Positions 5,122-7,496 of a stretch of DNA of 7,496 bases are shown here, piece by piece. The number at the start of each line of letters is the position of its first letter. Positions within the stretch are counted from its first letter, which is position 1. Source of the stretch: Comamonadaceae bacterium (GTDB lineage Bacteria > Pseudomonadota > Gammaproteobacteria > Burkholderiales > Burkholderiaceae_C). Made by a program: the position numbers and the translations under genes. The notes beneath the pieces were generated by a model, which was given only the letters and a program-made list of their open reading frames with translations, did not search any database and was not told the DNA's origin. The stretch spans positions 1 through 7,496 of the forward strand of contig CANIDW010000072.1 in assembly GCA_947466165.1 (NCBI GenBank), read 5' to 3'.

Positions 5122-6626
5122 GCGCGGGCAGCCGGGCTGCGGGTCTTGACGCTCTTCGGGCGACTCGTTTTTGTAAGGCTTGGCTCGGTCTGGCTGAGCA
5201 GATACTCCACCAGCAGCGCCACAGGTCGCCCGGTCGAGCCTTTGGCGGCACCACTTTTCCAGGCTGTGCCGGCAATGTCCAGATGCGCCCACGGGAACTT
5301 ACCCGCAAAACGTTGCAAGAACTTAGCGGCCGTGACTGCACCACCCGCGCGACCAGCCACATTGGCGATGTCTGCAAAATTGCTTTTAAGCCCTTCGGCA
5401 TAAAGGTCATCCAAGGGCATTCTCCAGCACAGATCCAAGGATCGCTCCCCTGCTTCCATCAGTGACTGGGCCAGCGCATCGTTACTTGAAAACATGCCTG
5501 AACGCACGCCGCCCAAGGCCACCACGCAGGCGCCTGTCAGGGTGGCAATGTCCACCACGGCACGCGGTTTGAAGCGCTCGGCGTAGGTCAGGGCATCGCA
5601 CAAAACCAGCCTGCCCTCAGCGTCGGTATTGAGTATTTCAATGGTCAAACCGCTCATGCTGCTGACCACATCGCCTGGCTTGATGGCGCGACCGTCAGGC
5701 ATGTTTTCGCAGGACGGTATCAAACCAACCACGTTCAGCCTGGGTTGCAAGTCTGCCAAGGCCCGGAAGGCGCCCAGCACGCTGGCCGCTCCGCACATAT
5801 CGAACTTCATCTCATCCATCTCACCGGCTGGTTTGATAGAGATTCCGCCCGTGTCGAAGGTGATGCCCTTGCCCACCAGCACCACCGGGGCCTGGTTCTT
5901 TTGCGCACCCTCGTAGCGCAGCACAATAAAACGCAGCGGCTCCTCTGAGCCGCGCGCTACCGCCATGAATGAGCCCATGCCGAGTTTGGCGACTTCTTTG
6001 GGCCCCAGGATCTGCGCTGAAATGCGTGGCAATTTAGCCAGTTCGCTCGCTGCGCCGGCGAGTTTTTCAGGGGTGGCGTGGTTCGCGGGACGGTTTCCCC
6101 ATTCGCGGGCCAGCGCGATGCCCTGGGCCAGACCGCAGGCTTTGGCAAAGGCGGCTTTGGCCGCCCGCGCATCGGCCACGGCCACCACGGCCCGCTGGAA
6201 ATGCTTGGTCGGCGCTTTGGACTTGGTGGCGCTGTACTGGTAAGCCGCATCAGCGCAGCTCAGTAAAGCGGGATGAATGGCCTGCCCCCCGGCGTCTTTG
6301 AGCAAGCTCAGGCATAAAACCAGCCTCAAAGCCTTGCCGGACTTCAGGGCCGCCATCGCCGCCAGCACCGCGCTGCGAACATGGCGGGGCGTGCCATCGC
6401 CCACCCCTACCAACAGCAAGCGGGTCGCAGCCAAGCCCTCTGGGCGATAGGCTTGCAGCAAATTTCCGGGCTTGGCCTCAAAGTCACCGGCTCGGGTGGC
6501 AGCGGCAATAAGGCTGGAAAGCGCGTCTTTGCCGCTGGTCATTTCCTGAGGTACCAGCACCACCAGAGCGTCACATTTTTCAGCGCAGAGCCGGGCGGGG
6601 TTCAAGGTTTTGAGTTCGAAGTCCAT
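5118..6626 (-). CDS. pepA: Leucyl aminopeptidase, M17 family (cytosol aminopeptidase)
   Basis: Hexameric two-metal aminopeptidase releasing N-terminal residues from peptides in the cytosol. In E. coli PepA also binds DNA in Xer recombination and carAB control. The 502 residues match the E. coli length (503). The N-terminal macro-like domain spans about 1-150, the catalytic domain about 165-478. All key residues are present: Lys253 and Asp258 in VGKGITFDTGG, Lys265, Asp276 in MKFDMCGAA, and Asp335, Glu337 and Arg339 in the M17 signature NTDAEGRL (333-340). Residues 479-502 form an unusual basic Thr/Ser/Pro/Lys/Arg-rich tail ending KTRSPAARA. The ATG at 6626 gives the expected N-terminus, but the Shine-Dalgarno is weak. 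It is divergent from lptF and overlaps holC by four bases. Confidence 0.97.
   Translation of the reverse strand: MDFELKTLNPARLCAEKCDALVVLVPQEMTSGKDALSSLIAAATRAGDFEAKPGNLLQAYRPEGLAATRLLLVGVGDGTPRHVRSAVLAAMAALKSGKALRLVLCLSLLKDAGGQAIHPALLSCADAAYQYSATKSKAPTKHFQRAVVAVADARAAKAAFAKACGLAQGIALAREWGNRPANHATPEKLAGAASELAKLPRISAQILGPKEVAKLGMGSFMAVARGSEEPLRFIVLRYEGAQKNQAPVVLVGKGITFDTGGISIKPAGEMDEMKFDMCGAASVLGAFRALADLQPRLNVVGLIPSCENMPDGRAIKPGDVVSSMSGLTIEILNTDAEGRLVLCDALTYAERFKPRAVVDIATLTGACVVALGGVRSGMFSSNDALAQSLMEAGERSLDLCWRMPLDDLYAEGLKSNFADIANVAGRAGGAVTAAKFLQRFAGKFPWAHLDIAGTAWKSGAAKGSTGRPVALLVEYLLSQTEPSLTKTSRPKSVKTRSPAARA
5128..5140 (-). other. Hairpin in front of holC within the pepA end
   Basis: On the minus strand GCAGC-CCG-GCTGC is a perfect 5-bp stem with a 3-base loop, ending six bases before the holC ATG, where a ribosome binding site would lie. 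Ribosomes finishing pepA would open it, fitting ATGA-coupled translation of holC. Confidence 0.35.
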
Positions 6627-6671
6627 AATTGAAGGAAGTTCCGTTCTGCGAAAAAATAAAATAGTCGCTCC
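6627..6671 (+). promoter_or_regulatory. Short divergent promoter region between pepA and lptF
   Basis: Only 45 bases separate the two start codons, so promoters must overlap each other or the coding ends. For pepA, TTGGAA (6683-6678, inside the lptF start) and TTTATT (6660-6655) have 17-base spacing and four of six consensus matches each. For lptF, TAAAAT (6657-6662) could be a -10 with start near 6669, nearly leaderless, but its -35 is poor. The centre is AT-rich (ten A/T bases from 6651). Assignments are tentative. Confidence 0.35.
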
Positions 6672-7496
6672 ATGTTATTCCAATCTTCGATGCGCAAAGA
6701 GTTGGCGCGCAGCTTTGGCGCCACCCTGGTGGTACTGATCATCATCATCTTGACAATCGTCTTGATTCAGACCCTGGGCCGCGCCTCACGGGGCTCCATC
6801 AGCCCGCAAGACGTCATGCTCATCATGGCGTACGCGGCTTTAGGGCGTTTACCGACCATCCTGACCTTGTCGCTGTTTATCGCCATGCTCAGCACGCTGT
6901 CCCGTATGTACCAGGACAGCGAAATGGTGGTCTGGTTTGCCAGCGGACGCGGATTGTCTGCTTTTTTGCGGCCTTTGCTGCGCTTTGCCTGGCCGGTGCT
7001 GGTGTTGATCACTGTTGCCGCGCTGGTTATCTGGCCCTGGACCAACCAGCAAAGCGCCGACATGAAACAGCGCTATGACCAGCGCGGTGACTTAGACCGC
7101 ATTGCACCGGGCCAGTTTCAGGAGTCTGCCAACGGTCAGCGCGTTTTTTTCATTGACAGCGCCTCCGAAGGACGCGTGGGCAGTAACAACATCTTTATCG
7201 CCTCTGTCGAAAACAACAAAAATACGGTCACTACCGCTGGCTCAGGCCGTGTTGAGGTGAGCAATGATGTGCAAATGCTCATATTGCAAAACGGCCAGCG
7301 CCTGGAAAACACAATCGGCAAGCCAGACCTGCGAGTCACTGATTTTGAGGAATACGGCATCAGTACCGGTCAACGAAAGGACTTGGCAGCCGAGGCGATC
7401 GAAATCCGCGCGATGTCCACCCTGGAGCTTCTACAGTCGCGCAGCAACAGCCACCGGGCAGAGCTGTCATGGCGCCTCGGACTTGTTTTCAGCGCC
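6672..7496 (+). CDS. lptF: LPS export ABC transporter permease LptF, N-terminal part (C-terminus beyond window)
   Basis: Inner-membrane permease of the LptB2FG transporter, which extracts lipopolysaccharide from the inner membrane and drives it across the Lpt bridge. I see 275 of about 360-370 residues. Membrane segments lie at about 17-36, 56-78 and 102-123. Between the second and third is the coupling region RMYQDSEMVVWFASGRG; Glu84 matches the LptF Glu84 known to matter for LptB contact in E. coli. Residues ~125-250 form the periplasmic beta-jellyroll domain, including APGQFQE and VFFIDSASEGRVGSNNIFI. The start at 6672 gives the MLFQSSMRKELARSFGATLVV opening usual in Burkholderiales, in preference to Met7. 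The Shine-Dalgarno is weak. lptG would be expected just downstream, outside the window. Divergence from pepA matches the E. coli order. Confidence 0.95.
   Translation, partial: MLFQSSMRKELARSFGATLVVLIIIILTIVLIQTLGRASRGSISPQDVMLIMAYAALGRLPTILTLSLFIAMLSTLSRMYQDSEMVVWFASGRGLSAFLRPLLRFAWPVLVLITVAALVIWPWTNQQSADMKQRYDQRGDLDRIAPGQFQESANGQRVFFIDSASEGRVGSNNIFIASVENNKNTVTTAGSGRVEVSNDVQMLILQNGQRLENTIGKPDLRVTDFEEYGISTGQRKDLAAEAIEIRAMSTLELLQSRSNSHRAELSWRLGLVFSA

Noticed and set aside
5122..5292. 57-residue N-terminal extension of HolC
   Set aside because: That stretch is pepA coding in another frame; the MTEVEFHFNV start matches the family and gives the ATGA overlap.
4948..5403. 151-codon plus-strand frame across the pepA-holC junction
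   Set aside because: Lies opposite two clear genes and shows no family features.
1..7496. CRISPR array, insertion sequence, prophage or toxin-antitoxin genes
   Set aside because: No spaced direct repeats, terminal repeats with transposase, or matching gene products were seen on either strand.

Overview
The window reads as ordinary chromosomal DNA of a betaproteobacterium, most likely Burkholderiales and within it a Comamonadaceae (Rhodoferax/Polaromonas-like) organism. This rests on the moderately GC-rich codon use, the character of the LptF, PepA and LivK-type proteins, and the gene neighbourhood, recalled without a database search. I see no mobile element, phage, CRISPR array or toxin-antitoxin pair. 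All eight protein genes look intact; two run off the window edges.

Layout, left to right. (1) Positions 1-986, minus strand: N-terminal 328 residues of a PLP-dependent arginine/lysine/ornithine decarboxylase. (2) 1147-1521, plus: a small Cys-rich DUF2237 protein, read divergently from the decarboxylase. (3) 1552-1641, plus: tRNA-Ser(GGA), with an extended -10 promoter just after the DUF2237 stop and a Rho-independent terminator at 1689-1723. (4) 3240-1765, minus: an apparent two-gene unit, first a 160-residue single-pass membrane protein of unknown function, then a divergent PP2C-type phosphatase. (5) 4533-3406, minus: a secreted LivK/LivJ-type amino-acid-binding protein with its own ribosome binding site, leader and strong terminator. 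(6) 6626-4651, minus: pepA-holC, overlapping by ATGA. (7) 6672-7496, plus: the first 275 residues of lptF, divergent from pepA across 45 bp.

The right half (holC-pepA facing lptF) is the arrangement known from E. coli and many other proteobacteria: cytosolic aminopeptidase, clamp-loader chi subunit, and LPS-export permease. LivK is an orphan binding protein within this window; no permease or ATPase partner is visible. The perfect bidirectional hairpin at 3363-3390 separates livK from the membrane-protein/PP2C pair.

The least explained part is 1765-3346: an unnamed membrane protein and a PP2C-like enzyme with a long central insertion, preceded by a candidate extended -10 promoter and overlapping CCAAGG/CCTTGG inverted repeats. 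It is the best candidate for an undescribed signalling pair, but the evidence is adjacency and motifs only. Lesser curiosities are a 37-codon ORF before the decarboxylase, a basic PepA tail, and dyads plus a sigma-54-like element upstream of livK.
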